Both the position numbers and the translations under genes were made by a program. Positions 50,874-60,721 of a DNA stretch of 61,935 nt are shown here, one piece after another; position 1 is the stretch's first letter, and the number at the start of each line of letters is the position of its first letter. A model generated the notes under the pieces. It worked only from the letters and a program-made list of their open reading frames with translations. It was not told the origin of the DNA and searched no databases. This DNA is from Treponema sp. (GTDB taxonomy: Bacteria; Spirochaetota; Spirochaetia; Treponematales; Treponemataceae), in the NCBI GenBank assembly GCA_017619795.1, contig JAFZRP010000033.1:1-61935 (forward strand), written 5' to 3'.

Positions 50874-51875
50874 TCACCCATTAGCCAGAATCTGCCGCGC
50901 CGCATCCTGCACATAATTTCTAAGCTTTGGAGGATTCAGTATTTTTGCACCACCGGCAAAAGACAAAATCCAGGAAGCTGTCTGTCCAAGCTGATTTGTT
51001 TCAAAAGAAAGATAAACAGTTCCATCCTTATTCTCACACAAGGTCTGTCCTTTGTGCCAGGTTCGTTCCATCACATAAGTCTTCAAGCCTTTTACAAACT
51101 CAATCTCAACCTTAAACTTTTCACCGCTGTTCCCCCATGCTCCCATCTGAACGTCAATATGTTCGTCTAGCTTAAAGTCCTTTGGAATCGAAAACTTATC
51201 CTTTGTTATTTCACATTTCCTGATTCGCGGCATTGCATAAAGACGAACCGCTTGTGCATGATAAGAATATCCGAGCACATACCAGCTGCCCTTCTGACAA
51301 ATCATATGATACGGATCAAATCGGCGCTCTTCGTAATCGGTGTTCTGAGCAGTCTTATATTCCAGCAAAAGCGTTTTATGCATTTTTGTCGCCTTGAGTA
51401 CATTTTCAAAAACACCTTTTTCCAACGTTGTAATCGGGTCCGAGATAAAATGGACCTCGTTATTGATCAGCGCAGAATCTACCGTAATAGTTTCCGGCAG
51501 CATCTGAATAAGCTTTTCCATTAAATCGCGGTATGACTTTTCAAGCGGCGTATTTTTATACTGTTCCAGAAGCGGCAGAATTGTAGAAAGAGTCAGCAGT
51601 TCACCTTCCTTCAACATCACCTGCTGAATAAAAAAAGTATTGTCCGTATAATAGTAGCCGTTCTTCTGAAAATCATATTCAACAGGAGCACCATAATCAT
51701 CACGCAAAATATTGATATAACGCCCGAAAGTGCTTCGGCTCAGATTCCATCCGTGTTCTTTGTTCAGCTTGTTGGCATTCGGATAATCGCCATTTCGAAT
51801 ATCTTTATCAATCTGAAAAATATAACTTAAAATGTGAGTAGCATTTCTCTTAACTGTTTTTTTCGTCTGCGCCAT
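50874..51875 (-). CDS. WYL-domain transcriptional regulator, second copy
   Basis: A 333-residue protein with N-terminal HTH (ILSYIFQIDKDIRNGDYPNANKLNKEHGWNLSRSTFGRYI), a WYL domain (WYVLGYSYHAQ) and a C-terminal WCX block. Clearly paralogous to the regulator at 30700. It is divergent from the gene at 51974 and close to the putative defence genes; some WYL proteins regulate phage defence islands. ATG at 51875 has CAGGAG; the reading to 51983 is rejected because it overlaps the divergent promoter. Confidence 0.88.
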   Translation of the reverse strand: MAQTKKTVKRNATHILSYIFQIDKDIRNGDYPNANKLNKEHGWNLSRSTFGRYINILRDDYGAPVEYDFQKNGYYYTDNTFFIQQVMLKEGELLTLSTILPLLEQYKNTPLEKSYRDLMEKLIQMLPETITVDSALINNEVHFISDPITTLEKGVFENVLKATKMHKTLLLEYKTAQNTDYEERRFDPYHMICQKGSWYVLGYSYHAQAVRLYAMPRIRKCEITKDKFSIPKDFKLDEHIDVQMGAWGNSGEKFKVEIEFVKGLKTYVMERTWHKGQTLCENKDGTVYLSFETNQLGQTASWILSFAGGAKILNPPKLRNYVQDAARQILANG

Positions 51876-51943
51876 AAAAACTCCTGAAAAAATTATATCA
51901 CATTTTTTTGAGGGTGCATCACTATTTGCGACACCCCTTGATT

Positions 51944-51949
51944 TATAAT
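51944..51949 (+). promoter_or_regulatory. -10 box between WYL regulator and gene at 51974
   Basis: TATAAT at 51944-51949 predicts a transcript start near 51956, giving an 18-nt leader with a strong AAGGAGG before a GTG start. It lies about 70 bp from the divergent WYL start, so that regulator could act here. Confidence 0.5.
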
Positions 51950-51973
51950 TAAATCGAAGATAAGGAGGATATT

Positions 51974-52903
51974 GTGAACGCACAGATTTTAATTAAGACA
52001 GCCAATGATTGGTTTGAGTTTTCAAAGAGCAAAACAGGTCAGCTCGATTATGTTGGCAAATGGGAAAAGAACAACAAGCCTGATGTAAAGGACGCACAGA
52101 AGCTTGCTTCAAGTCCTTATTATACTCCGAGCTATTACACTTTTATTGATACAGCCCTGAACTGTAATCCTGTAGTTTATGTTGCTCCAGATGTTGATGT
52201 TTCTGATAAAGATGTTTTTTCTTACCTTATTCACATTGGAGCTTTACTCGCCGCAGTTGAAGCAAAGAACAGCCTTCTTGCCGGAGAGTTGTATCTTCGT
52301 CGCCGTTCTGTTTTTGAAAAGTCTGCACAGCTTACACAGTATATTCTTGAGCCTTTCTGTGTTGAGATTCTCTTTTCGCTTTGCTATGGACGCATGCAGA
52401 ACATCAACCCGGATACCATTCCACTCCTATTCGACTGTGTAAAAGAAAAGCTCGATTTTGATTCATCCCGCGAAACTCTTGATCAGGCTTACATGCGCTG
52501 GTTTAAGAAAAACACCGTTACCCTCACCCTCCCGCTTGTTGGTACCTGTTTTTACAATTGGGAGCCAGAACCTTATGCCCTCGAAAAACTCAGTGACAAT
52601 CTCAGCTGCGACGACCTTCTTGGAATGGCCGAAAAGATTCGCAAAGCAAAACACAATTTTTATGAATCTCTCGAAACTGTAGTTCAGGCTGAACCATACA
52701 ACAGCCACGACAAAAACTCAATCCTTGTTTGCATCGAAAATCCAGCCGCCAAGCTTGAAGGAAACCCAGGCCTCGAAAAAGCCGGCCACATCCGCGCACT
52801 GGCAGCGAAGATTATAAGAGAAGCTAAGCCTAAGAAGATGGGGTATGGAGGGAAGATTGCGTGGCTGGCAGGAGAAGAGATTGTAGTGGAAGTTACAATC
52901 TAA
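51974..52903 (+). CDS. Unknown protein, possibly with a HIRAN-like C-terminus
   Basis: A 309-residue soluble protein with no signal peptide. I do not recognise the N-terminal 200 residues. The C-terminal stretch with EPYNSHDKNSILVCIEN and GHIRALAAKIIREAKPKK loosely resembles a HIRAN domain (small DNA-binding fold), but key features are weak. GTG start with AAGGAGG five bases away. Divergent from the WYL regulator, with which it may form a regulatory pair. Precedes the ADP-ribosylglycohydrolase gene by 42 bp. Confidence 0.55.
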   Translation: MNAQILIKTANDWFEFSKSKTGQLDYVGKWEKNNKPDVKDAQKLASSPYYTPSYYTFIDTALNCNPVVYVAPDVDVSDKDVFSYLIHIGALLAAVEAKNSLLAGELYLRRRSVFEKSAQLTQYILEPFCVEILFSLCYGRMQNINPDTIPLLFDCVKEKLDFDSSRETLDQAYMRWFKKNTVTLTLPLVGTCFYNWEPEPYALEKLSDNLSCDDLLGMAEKIRKAKHNFYESLETVVQAEPYNSHDKNSILVCIENPAAKLEGNPGLEKAGHIRALAAKIIREAKPKKMGYGGKIAWLAGEEIVVEVTI

Positions 52904-52945
52904 CAAGATTCTGATGTATACTTAATTCATAAACAGGAAGTATGT

Positions 52946-53905
52946 ATGAAACAAAAAATCTATAATACTCTTTATGGTGCAATAGTAGCAGATGCTCTTG
53001 GTGTTCCGGTAGAATTCCGCCCCCGCGAAGATTTAATGAAAAATCCAGTAACTGATATGACTGGTTATGGTACTTATAATCTTCCAAAAGGCAGTTGGTC
53101 CGATGATTCAAGCATGACTCTTTGTTTAGCCGAAAGCATTGGTCGTCTCAAGGGTATAGATTATGATGACATAATGCGTAATTTCTTTGCCTGGTATAAG
53201 CATTCAAAGTTTACACCAAATCATAGAGTCTTTGATATTGGTAGAACCTGTTATACAGCCATTATAAACTTTCACGACGGTTTTAAGGCTTTAGAATGTG
53301 GCCTTTCAGATGAACGTAATAATGGCAATGGTTCTCTCATGCGCATTTCTCCACTTCCATTTTATCTGTTTAAAAAGTTTGGTGAAGATGCCATGAAAAA
53401 TGAAAAATCATTTGAAATCATACACAATGTTTCAAGTCTAACTCATGCTCATAAAATCTCTTTAATTGGCTGTGATATCTATTGTGCAATTATGATTGAA
53501 ATTTTAAGCGGAACCAGTAAAGAAGAACTCTTACAAAAAGCTTTACCTAAAATTGGTGAGTTTACACGCAATCATCCAGATTATAATCCGGCTCTATCAA
53601 AGTATGATAGAATTACACATAAGGATTTTAGTGATCTTCCTGAAGAAAAAATAAAAAGCACAGGCTATGTTGTAGACACTCTAGAAGCTGCCCTCTGGTG
53701 CTTTTTTACTACAAATAATTATAAAGAATGTGTATTAAATGCTGTAAACCTCGGATACGATACAGATACAATTGCCTGTGTAGCCGGAAGCATCGCCGGA
53801 TTGTATTATGGTGATATTCCAGAAGAATGGATTGAGACAATAAGGAATAGAAAATTAGTGGACAAGGTAATAAATATCTTTTCACAATCAATTTTGGAAG
53901 AATAA
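52946..53905 (+). CDS. ADP-ribosylglycohydrolase family protein
   Basis: A 319-residue DraG-like hydrolase that removes ADP-ribose from protein or nucleic acid substrates. The metal-binding motifs are GSWSDDSSMTLCLAE near residues 47-61 and GYDTDTIACVAG near 267-278, both with the acidic residues intact. GGNGSLMRI-like NGNGSLMRISPL is also seen. AGGAAG precedes the ATG. No ADP-ribosyltransferase is seen nearby. In accessory DNA such enzymes can reverse a toxin or an antiphage modification. Confidence 0.88.
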   Translation: MKQKIYNTLYGAIVADALGVPVEFRPREDLMKNPVTDMTGYGTYNLPKGSWSDDSSMTLCLAESIGRLKGIDYDDIMRNFFAWYKHSKFTPNHRVFDIGRTCYTAIINFHDGFKALECGLSDERNNGNGSLMRISPLPFYLFKKFGEDAMKNEKSFEIIHNVSSLTHAHKISLIGCDIYCAIMIEILSGTSKEELLQKALPKIGEFTRNHPDYNPALSKYDRITHKDFSDLPEEKIKSTGYVVDTLEAALWCFFTTNNYKECVLNAVNLGYDTDTIACVAGSIAGLYYGDIPEEWIETIRNRKLVDKVINIFSQSILEE

Positions 53906-53909
53906 GTAA

Positions 53910-53956
53910 ATAATTGTGAAATCTTTAATTTTGTTTATTAAGGATTTCACAATTAT
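53910..53956. repeat. Long palindrome at the left edge of the three-gene operon
   Basis: Fourteen-bp exact arms ATAATTGTGAAATC / GATTTCACAATTAT, extending inward through a G-U pair to about 20 bp, with a small AT-rich loop. No T-run follows, so it may be a boundary structure rather than a classic terminator. It lies between the ADP-ribosylglycohydrolase gene and the AT-rich operon. Confidence 0.7.
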
Positions 53957-54000
53957 AATGACATTGATAGAATTATCCCCTCGAAATCGTTAAGTCGTGC

Positions 54001-54006
54001 TATAAT
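54001..54006 (+). promoter_or_regulatory. -10 box of the DUF6361-PLD-helicase operon
   Basis: TGC then TATAAT (54001-54006), an extended -10, predicts a start near 54013. The 15-nt leader holds AGGA (54016-54019) before ATG 54028. Confidence 0.5.
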
Positions 54007-54027
54007 TTACAAATTAGGAATACAAGG

Positions 54028-55299
54028 ATGCAATTAGGTTGGATTGATTTTTCAAAAGAAGATAAAAGTAATGCAATGAATATAATTCATTCATTAAATG
54101 AACCAGGTGTTTTGGATGAATTAGGTTTTGGTGTTATTAGAAATGCATTCGCAAATGATTTTTTTCCTGGTATATCTACACTTCATACACGTTCAAAATA
54201 TTTATATCTGATACCTTATATGCTATTTGAATTCCAAAAAAAGTTTTCAGAAGGAAAGGAAATATCAGTTGGTAATCCAGCAGTTTTTATAAAAAAAATT
54301 AGAAAAGATATTGATGATGAAGAAAAGAAAACAAAAAATTTGTTAATGAAAATTGCTGAAGATGAAGCCGAAATTGAAGGTGTTATAGGCTCTTCGAAAG
54401 AAGATGAAAAATACTGGGTAGAAAGAACACCAATTATTATCTATTGGACAGCTTTAAGAACTTTTGGTTTTTTTGAAAATTCTAAATATGCTTCTAACTA
54501 TACATATTCAGAATTATTAGCTGATTTTTATAGGATTGCACAGAATAAAACAAATTCAAAAACTGCTTCAACTGATTCAGGAAACGACCAAAATGATTCA
54601 GATTCCGGCGGATCTGTTTTTTACCCTATTGGAAAAGAGTTTTATAAACCTAATTGGCGAAATGAACTTAAAATTTCATTAAACAGAGCTGAAGCTAAAG
54701 ATTTACGAAATAGAATTGTAAATAATGAAAATACAAAAGAAAGCCTCTTAGCTTTTATATTAAAAAATGATTTAAATTTAAAAGGATTTTCCTTTAAAGA
54801 TTTTACTGAAGCATATAAATCAAAATTCTCTGATTCTTTATTAGAAAAGATTGAATTGGCTAATAGCTTAAATGAGTTTTATTATCTAACAATGCTTCGT
54901 TATAATTATTTGCTTGCTAAAGCAGATTTTGATAATTGTAATTTAGATTTAAGAAAAGATTGGAATAACATAGAACCTTCTATAAAGAATATTTGCGACA
55001 ATTTTAATCTGGAAAAAACATTTATGGTTATGAAAATCCAAAATAATAATTTACGGGATTTTTTGAATTCACTAAAGACAGCTTTTCCAATAGCAAGTGA
55101 AACAGGAGATTATTCAGCAGTTGATACATTACTAATAAATAGAGAAAAATCCCTTAAGACTACTCGGGCAAAAATTAATCACCCTGATAAATATGATGTA
55201 ACCAGGCTCTTAAAATATGATTATTTTGATTTCCGTTTTAGAAATGTTCAAAGCCATGTAAAGGATATTCAGGAAGGAGAAGAAAATGCTAAATCCTAG
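54028..55299 (+). CDS. DUF6361 family protein, first gene of a putative defence operon
   Basis: A 423-residue protein with the DUF6361 N-terminal signature LGWIDFSKEDKSNAMNII and VLDELGFGVIRNAFANDFFPG, followed by STLHTRSKYLYLIPYML. No catalytic motif is recognised. Rich in Lys, Asn and Glu, with Leu coded mainly by TTA and TTG, unlike the CTT/CTG-rich genes around it. It overlaps the PLD gene by 14 bp and is part of a three-gene unit, DUF6361 - PLD nuclease - helicase. The domain occurs with such partners in accessory islands; a sensor or adaptor role is inferred. Confidence 0.8.
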   Translation: MQLGWIDFSKEDKSNAMNIIHSLNEPGVLDELGFGVIRNAFANDFFPGISTLHTRSKYLYLIPYMLFEFQKKFSEGKEISVGNPAVFIKKIRKDIDDEEKKTKNLLMKIAEDEAEIEGVIGSSKEDEKYWVERTPIIIYWTALRTFGFFENSKYASNYTYSELLADFYRIAQNKTNSKTASTDSGNDQNDSDSGGSVFYPIGKEFYKPNWRNELKISLNRAEAKDLRNRIVNNENTKESLLAFILKNDLNLKGFSFKDFTEAYKSKFSDSLLEKIELANSLNEFYYLTMLRYNYLLAKADFDNCNLDLRKDWNNIEPSIKNICDNFNLEKTFMVMKIQNNNLRDFLNSLKTAFPIASETGDYSAVDTLLINREKSLKTTRAKINHPDKYDVTRLLKYDYFDFRFRNVQSHVKDIQEGEENAKS

Positions 55300-57187
55300 A
55301 AATAAATCAGAACATCTTATTTATGGCGATATATTAACTCCTCCAGCAGAATTTCCAATTCTTGAAAATGCATTAGCCACAACATATTCATTAGATATTT
55401 CAGCTTTAGTTTCATGTATGATTCCATTGGCTTTTTCAGATGATGTAAACAGCCGCTTATTTCAAAACAAAGTTAGTACATTAACTGCATTACGAAATCT
55501 ATCTGAAAAGCTTATTGTATTTTGTGATCCAGGACAAATTAAGACATTAAAAACTCGAAATCAAGAATTTGCAATTTTACTCGAAAAAATAGTTGTTCCT
55601 GTCATGTTGAAGCAAATTGAAAATGTTTATCCAGCCTTTCATCCAAAATTATGGTTATTACAATTTCAAAATGAAAAAAAACAACACTATTACAGGCTTG
55701 TTGTTCTTAGTCGTAATATTTCCTATGATCGTTGTTATGATGTTTCTTTAGTATTAGAAAGTTATACAGAAAAAAGAGGAAAAGGAGTTACAGAACGAAG
55801 TTTTAAGAAAACACAAGCATTATTAGATTACTTTGAGTATCTTAAAACTGTTACAGAATTATCAAATGAACAGACAGATAGTATTAATAAACTTGTTAGC
55901 GATATAAAAAAAGAACTAGTAGGTTTTAAGATTGATAATCCTGTATTTGATGAAGAAGATTGGGATATTTTTCCTTTATATGAAAATACATTTCGCAAAG
56001 ATAGAAAATTATTTGAAAAAACAGTTTTAAATTGCAAGGAGGGATATAAAAAGATTTTTGTTATGTCCCCATTTATTTCTGAAGATACATTAACTTCAAT
56101 ACAGAAATCTTTGATAAAAAAATCATCAGAAGAAAAACGAATAAAACTAATAACGCGGCAAGATTCAATTAATGCAATCCATACAGAAAAACTGAAAGAT
56201 GTAGATTTTTATGTATTAAATCCGAATGCAATTACTGGAGAATCTCTAAAAATAGAAGATGATTTAGATAATGAACAGGATCAAGAGAATACTCTGGATA
56301 TTTCTGCAGAGGAAAAACTTCATGATATTCATGCAAAGATTTTCTTAACAGAATCTAAAGATGAAAAAGAATTATTCATTGGATCTACTAATGCTACATT
56401 GTCTGCTTTTAACAGGAATAATGAACTATTAGTTAGATTAAAATCAGTACAAAATTCTATGTCCGTTGATAGATTTTTTAAGGAATTAAATACAGAAAAA
56501 GAAAATATGTTTGTTCCTGCAGATTTATCACCAATACAGGTTGAAGATTTGACAATTCAAAAAACAATTGAATCTGCCATAAGAACTATTTCTCATGTAA
56601 AAGCAAAAGGAAATGTTTATTCTTCTGGAGAGCTTTATACAATAGAAATCAAATATGAATCTCTTCCGAAAATTGAGGGAGTAACAATATATTTAAGTCC
56701 TATATCATCAAAGATTTCAAAAGAACTTTGCCAAGATATTTGTTTTGAAAATCTTGAACTTTCGAATATATCTGAATTTTATTTATTAAGAGTAGAAAAA
56801 GATGATGTAAATGGAAAAATCGGTATGGAAAGATTAATAAAGATTCCAACAGATAATATTCCTTATGAAGAAAGAGATAAGGCACTTATTAATCAGATAA
56901 TAACTAATAAAGAAACTTTCACTGAGTATGTAACTTTACTTTTAAGTTATGATGCTATAACTACTCAAATTGAACTTAATGAATTAAAACAAACATCAAA
57001 AGCATGGAAAGTTATAAATACACAAATGCCTTTATATGAAACACTATTAAAAGCAAGTGTAACAAATCCTCAAGCAGTATTAAATTTACAAAAAGATTTG
57101 GATCTTATAGACAATCCAGAAATTGTCAGTAACGATTTTAAGCAGCTTTATGAAAATTTTAGAGAAGCAATCGAGGAGCAGAAATAA
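55286..57187 (+). CDS. Phospholipase-D-fold (HKD) protein of the operon, probable nuclease
   Basis: A 633-residue protein with two PLD-type half motifs: FHPKLWLLQF near residue 115 (HxK) and IHAKIFL followed by LFIGSTNAT near residues 350-370 (HxK with GSxN). This pair is the hallmark of PLD-superfamily nucleases, which use the His residues without metal. The C-terminal 200 residues are unknown. AGGAG precedes ATG. It overlaps the first gene by 14 bp and the helicase by 1 bp (TAATG), so production is coupled. It could cut foreign DNA or RNA loaded by the helicase. Confidence 0.8.
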   Translation: MLNPRNKSEHLIYGDILTPPAEFPILENALATTYSLDISALVSCMIPLAFSDDVNSRLFQNKVSTLTALRNLSEKLIVFCDPGQIKTLKTRNQEFAILLEKIVVPVMLKQIENVYPAFHPKLWLLQFQNEKKQHYYRLVVLSRNISYDRCYDVSLVLESYTEKRGKGVTERSFKKTQALLDYFEYLKTVTELSNEQTDSINKLVSDIKKELVGFKIDNPVFDEEDWDIFPLYENTFRKDRKLFEKTVLNCKEGYKKIFVMSPFISEDTLTSIQKSLIKKSSEEKRIKLITRQDSINAIHTEKLKDVDFYVLNPNAITGESLKIEDDLDNEQDQENTLDISAEEKLHDIHAKIFLTESKDEKELFIGSTNATLSAFNRNNELLVRLKSVQNSMSVDRFFKELNTEKENMFVPADLSPIQVEDLTIQKTIESAIRTISHVKAKGNVYSSGELYTIEIKYESLPKIEGVTIYLSPISSKISKELCQDICFENLELSNISEFYLLRVEKDDVNGKIGMERLIKIPTDNIPYEERDKALINQIITNKETFTEYVTLLLSYDAITTQIELNELKQTSKAWKVINTQMPLYETLLKASVTNPQAVLNLQKDLDLIDNPEIVSNDFKQLYENFREAIEEQK

Positions 57188-60100
57188 TGACTGATTTTCA
57201 AAAAGAAATGCAGGATAAAATCCAATTAATTGATACTGTAGAAAAACAGACATACAGTTCTTTGAAAGATTTTCAAAGAGCGACAGTTGATAGAATAGAT
57301 TATCATTTTAGAAATAAACAAAAACCGCAAAATAGAGTTTTAGTAGCTGATGAAGTTGGAATGGGAAAGACTATGATAGCCAAAGGCACTATTGCAAAAG
57401 TTGCTAAAATCAGATTGGAAGAAGAAGATCCTCTTTTTAAAGTAGTATACATTTGTTCAAATCAGGCGATAGCAAAACAAAATATCCGAACTCTTGATTT
57501 ATTAAATACAAATCCTCAAGTTGAAGATACAAGATTATCTATGCAGCACCTAAGTGTAATGCAATCAGAAACAAAAAAAGAAGTTTTAGATAAATATATT
57601 CAATTAATACCATTAACTCCAGGAACATCATTTGAAACCTCAGGTGGTGGTAATGTTAATGAAAGAGCCTTAATTTATGCAACATTGTTATATTCAGATG
57701 AATTCAGCGAATATAAATATAATCACGAGTTAGGAAAACTGTTGATGCTTTCTTGTTCACCTACTACATGGCATAATCAAGTAGCTAAGAAGAAGGATGC
57801 ATTAAAGGCTGTTTTGAAAGATTACAAGAAAACAGATTTTAGATTAGATAATTCAAAGTATAAAAAGAATTATCCTTATTCTATTATCACAGAATTGAAG
57901 AAAGATAAAATAGAAATTAATTCTAAAACAGAAAACCTATTTGATGTAATATTACGAACAGTTCAATTAATAAATCAAAATCACTGTCAATTACGTTCAA
58001 AATGTTCAAAATGCAAGGATAAAGAAAAATGCTACCGTATCCAGATTGTAACTGCTCTTAGAAAAGCTTTTGCACGAATCAGTACAGATATGTTGAATCC
58101 AGACTTAATCATTATGGATGAATTCCAAAGATTTAACTCTCTTATTCAGATTGATAATGATAGTGATGCTGGTATGTTGGCACAAAGATTTCTTCAAGAA
58201 CACTATGAAGATGAGGAAACTCGAACTCGTGTTCTTTTATTGTCTGCAACTCCATATAAATTATTTTCAACAATGGAAGAATTGAATGATGGTACAGATG
58301 ATGACCCATACAAAGAATTTTTTACAGTTATGAATTTCTTGTTTGAAAACCATAAAGAAGAATTTCAAAAGTATTGGAAAGAATATTCAGATGCTTTAAG
58401 AACAGCTAAGGCAAATGGATTTGCATTATTAGTGAACAAAAAAGAAATTGCAGAAAATGAAATGTATAAAGGCGTTTGCCGTACAGAGCGGTTGTCTGTT
58501 ATGAATGGAGAAGACTTTATTGATGTAAAGGGCGTTCAACCAGAAGAATATTTAACAATAACAAAACAAGATATTCAGTCCTATATACAAGCTCAAAATC
58601 TAATTATTGAATGTGGTAATTCTCAAAATGTACCAGTAGATTATATAAAAAGTTGTCCATATATTATGTCGTTTATGGAAAACTATGTTCTAAAACAAAA
58701 TATAAAGAAGTATTTTGCTGGTGAAAATATTCAAAATATTCAATCTGCTGATAAACCACTTTTATGGTTGAATAAAAAACAAATAGAAAATTATGAAGAG
58801 TTACCAGAAGTAAATGCAAGATTAAAGATGCTTAAAGATACTGTATTTGAGAACTCTGCTGAAAAGTTATTATGGTGCCCTCCTACGAAACCATATTATA
58901 ATTTAGAAGGAGCCTATAAGAACACAAAAAACTTTACCAAGACTTTGGTTTTCTCTTCTTGGGAAATGGTTCCTAAAATGATAAGTACCTTAATTTCTTA
59001 TGAGGAAGAAAGAAGGGTTCGTTCATGGAAACAAGAAAATAAAAAGCGATATTCAGAATATAAACATGGCTCAAGGTTAAAACTAGAAATTGAAAAACTT
59101 GGTGGTAAACAACTCTTTTCTGAAATATATCCATCCAGATTTTTAGCTTCAATTTTCAATCCAATTGATTTCTTAAATGCTAATGCAACAATTGATGAAA
59201 TTAAATCATCATTAAAAACACAGATTTCTTATAAATTGAATGAATTAAAAAGATTTGAAGGAGATGGTGAAAATAATGACTGGTATGTAGCAGCATTGTT
59301 ACTTTTAGATAATAAAGAATATGTTAATTCCTGGCTAAGCAGCATAAAAGAATCTCTCCAAGATATAAAAGTAGATGATATAGAAGAAGATATAGATAAA
59401 CCTATTGAAGATTATGAAGAAGTTGATGAAATAAAAGAAACAAAGAAAGAGAAGACAGATTCTGATAAACGATATAAAATTTGTATCTCTTGGGTTGATA
59501 ATTTATATTTAAATATGAAGCTTGGAAAACAACCTGATGATCTTGTAGATTTCTTAGTAAACGTTACATTGGGCTCTTTTGCAACTTGTTATTATCGTTC
59601 ATGTAAAAAGTTCAACCCATATTCAACTCGTGATTCTGATTTTGTTATAACGCCATATTATAATGCAACAGAATTTGGTCGTGCATTTATAAGAAATTTC
59701 AATACACCAGAAGCAATGGAAGTTCTTGATTATGTAGATAAAACTTCTGAGACAGATGATACAGGTAATTATTTAAACAGAGTTTATAATTATTGTATTA
59801 ATGGTTGCTTTCAAGGAATGCTAGATGAATATGTTCATTTAATGTATCGAGGTAAAGATAATTTCCAGGATGATATTATTCATAATCTGGATATGCTGGA
59901 TACAGCAACATATGAAGTAGATACATTTAAAGCTTTTAAAAAAGAATTATATAAAGAGGAAAAGTATAGAGATTCCAGAATAAGAATGAGATCTCATTTT
60001 GCAGTTTGTTTTTCAAAATCTACAGACAAAGGGACTGGAGATCGAAAAGAAAACTTGCGGAATGCTTTCAACTCACCACTACGTCCTTTTGTATTAGCAT

Positions 60101-60606
60101 CAACATCAGTAGGACAAGAAGGTTTGGATTTTCATAATTATTGTAGAAAAATTATGCATTGGAATCTTCCAAGTAATCCTGTGGATCTGGAACAAAGAGA
60201 AGGTAGAATTAATAGATACAAATGTCTTTCTATAAGAGCAAATGTCGCTGAACTCCATGGTAATATCACTTTTACGAATGATAAATCAATTTGGGATCAA
60301 ATGTTTAATGAAGCCAAACTAAAGGAAAATGGTGGAAAATATTCAGAACTTATACCATTCTGGGTTTTTGGTAAAAATCAAAAGATTAAATTAATTAGAA
60401 TTGTCCCAATATACCCAATGAGTTCAGATATTACTCGTTATGAAAGATTGATAAAGATTTTATCGTTATATCGAATGACATTAGGACAACCAAGACAGGA
60501 AGAACTTTTGGAATATGTATTCTCTAATTGTGATGAAAATGAAATTAACCAAATGAAAGATTTATTCATCAATCTTAGTCCATGGAGTAAACTTAATAAA
60601 ACCTAG
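57187..60606 (+). CDS. Large superfamily 2 helicase of the operon
   Basis: A 1139-residue SF2 helicase/ATPase. Motif I (VADEVGMGKT) is near residues 55-64, motif II is IIMDEFQRF, motif III LLSATPY, motif IV-like FTKTLVFSSWEMVP, motif V STSVGQEGLDFH, and motif VI DLEQREGRINRYKC. A four-Cys cluster (CQLRSKCSKCKDKEKC, near 260-276) may bind zinc. A charged insert (EEDIDKPIEDYEEVDEIKE) lies between the RecA lobes. DEFQ in place of DEAD/DEAH, and lobe arrangement, resemble SNF2/SF2 proteins of restriction-like defence systems. Shares the AT-rich codon use of its operon. Confidence 0.88.
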   Translation: MTDFQKEMQDKIQLIDTVEKQTYSSLKDFQRATVDRIDYHFRNKQKPQNRVLVADEVGMGKTMIAKGTIAKVAKIRLEEEDPLFKVVYICSNQAIAKQNIRTLDLLNTNPQVEDTRLSMQHLSVMQSETKKEVLDKYIQLIPLTPGTSFETSGGGNVNERALIYATLLYSDEFSEYKYNHELGKLLMLSCSPTTWHNQVAKKKDALKAVLKDYKKTDFRLDNSKYKKNYPYSIITELKKDKIEINSKTENLFDVILRTVQLINQNHCQLRSKCSKCKDKEKCYRIQIVTALRKAFARISTDMLNPDLIIMDEFQRFNSLIQIDNDSDAGMLAQRFLQEHYEDEETRTRVLLLSATPYKLFSTMEELNDGTDDDPYKEFFTVMNFLFENHKEEFQKYWKEYSDALRTAKANGFALLVNKKEIAENEMYKGVCRTERLSVMNGEDFIDVKGVQPEEYLTITKQDIQSYIQAQNLIIECGNSQNVPVDYIKSCPYIMSFMENYVLKQNIKKYFAGENIQNIQSADKPLLWLNKKQIENYEELPEVNARLKMLKDTVFENSAEKLLWCPPTKPYYNLEGAYKNTKNFTKTLVFSSWEMVPKMISTLISYEEERRVRSWKQENKKRYSEYKHGSRLKLEIEKLGGKQLFSEIYPSRFLASIFNPIDFLNANATIDEIKSSLKTQISYKLNELKRFEGDGENNDWYVAALLLLDNKEYVNSWLSSIKESLQDIKVDDIEEDIDKPIEDYEEVDEIKETKKEKTDSDKRYKICISWVDNLYLNMKLGKQPDDLVDFLVNVTLGSFATCYYRSCKKFNPYSTRDSDFVITPYYNATEFGRAFIRNFNTPEAMEVLDYVDKTSETDDTGNYLNRVYNYCINGCFQGMLDEYVHLMYRGKDNFQDDIIHNLDMLDTATYEVDTFKAFKKELYKEEKYRDSRIRMRSHFAVCFSKSTDKGTGDRKENLRNAFNSPLRPFVLASTSVGQEGLDFHNYCRKIMHWNLPSNPVDLEQREGRINRYKCLSIRANVAELHGNITFTNDKSIWDQMFNEAKLKENGGKYSELIPFWVFGKNQKIKLIRIVPIYPMSSDITRYERLIKILSLYRMTLGQPRQEELLEYVFSNCDENEINQMKDLFINLSPWSKLNKT

Positions 60607-60721
60607 AATTATTAGATAAATATATCTCACACTAAATTTTGTTTTTCCAATAAATCACTAATTTAATTCTTTTCTTCAAAAATGTGATACAATTACTTCA
60701 GGTATTCGGGAGGTAATGTTT

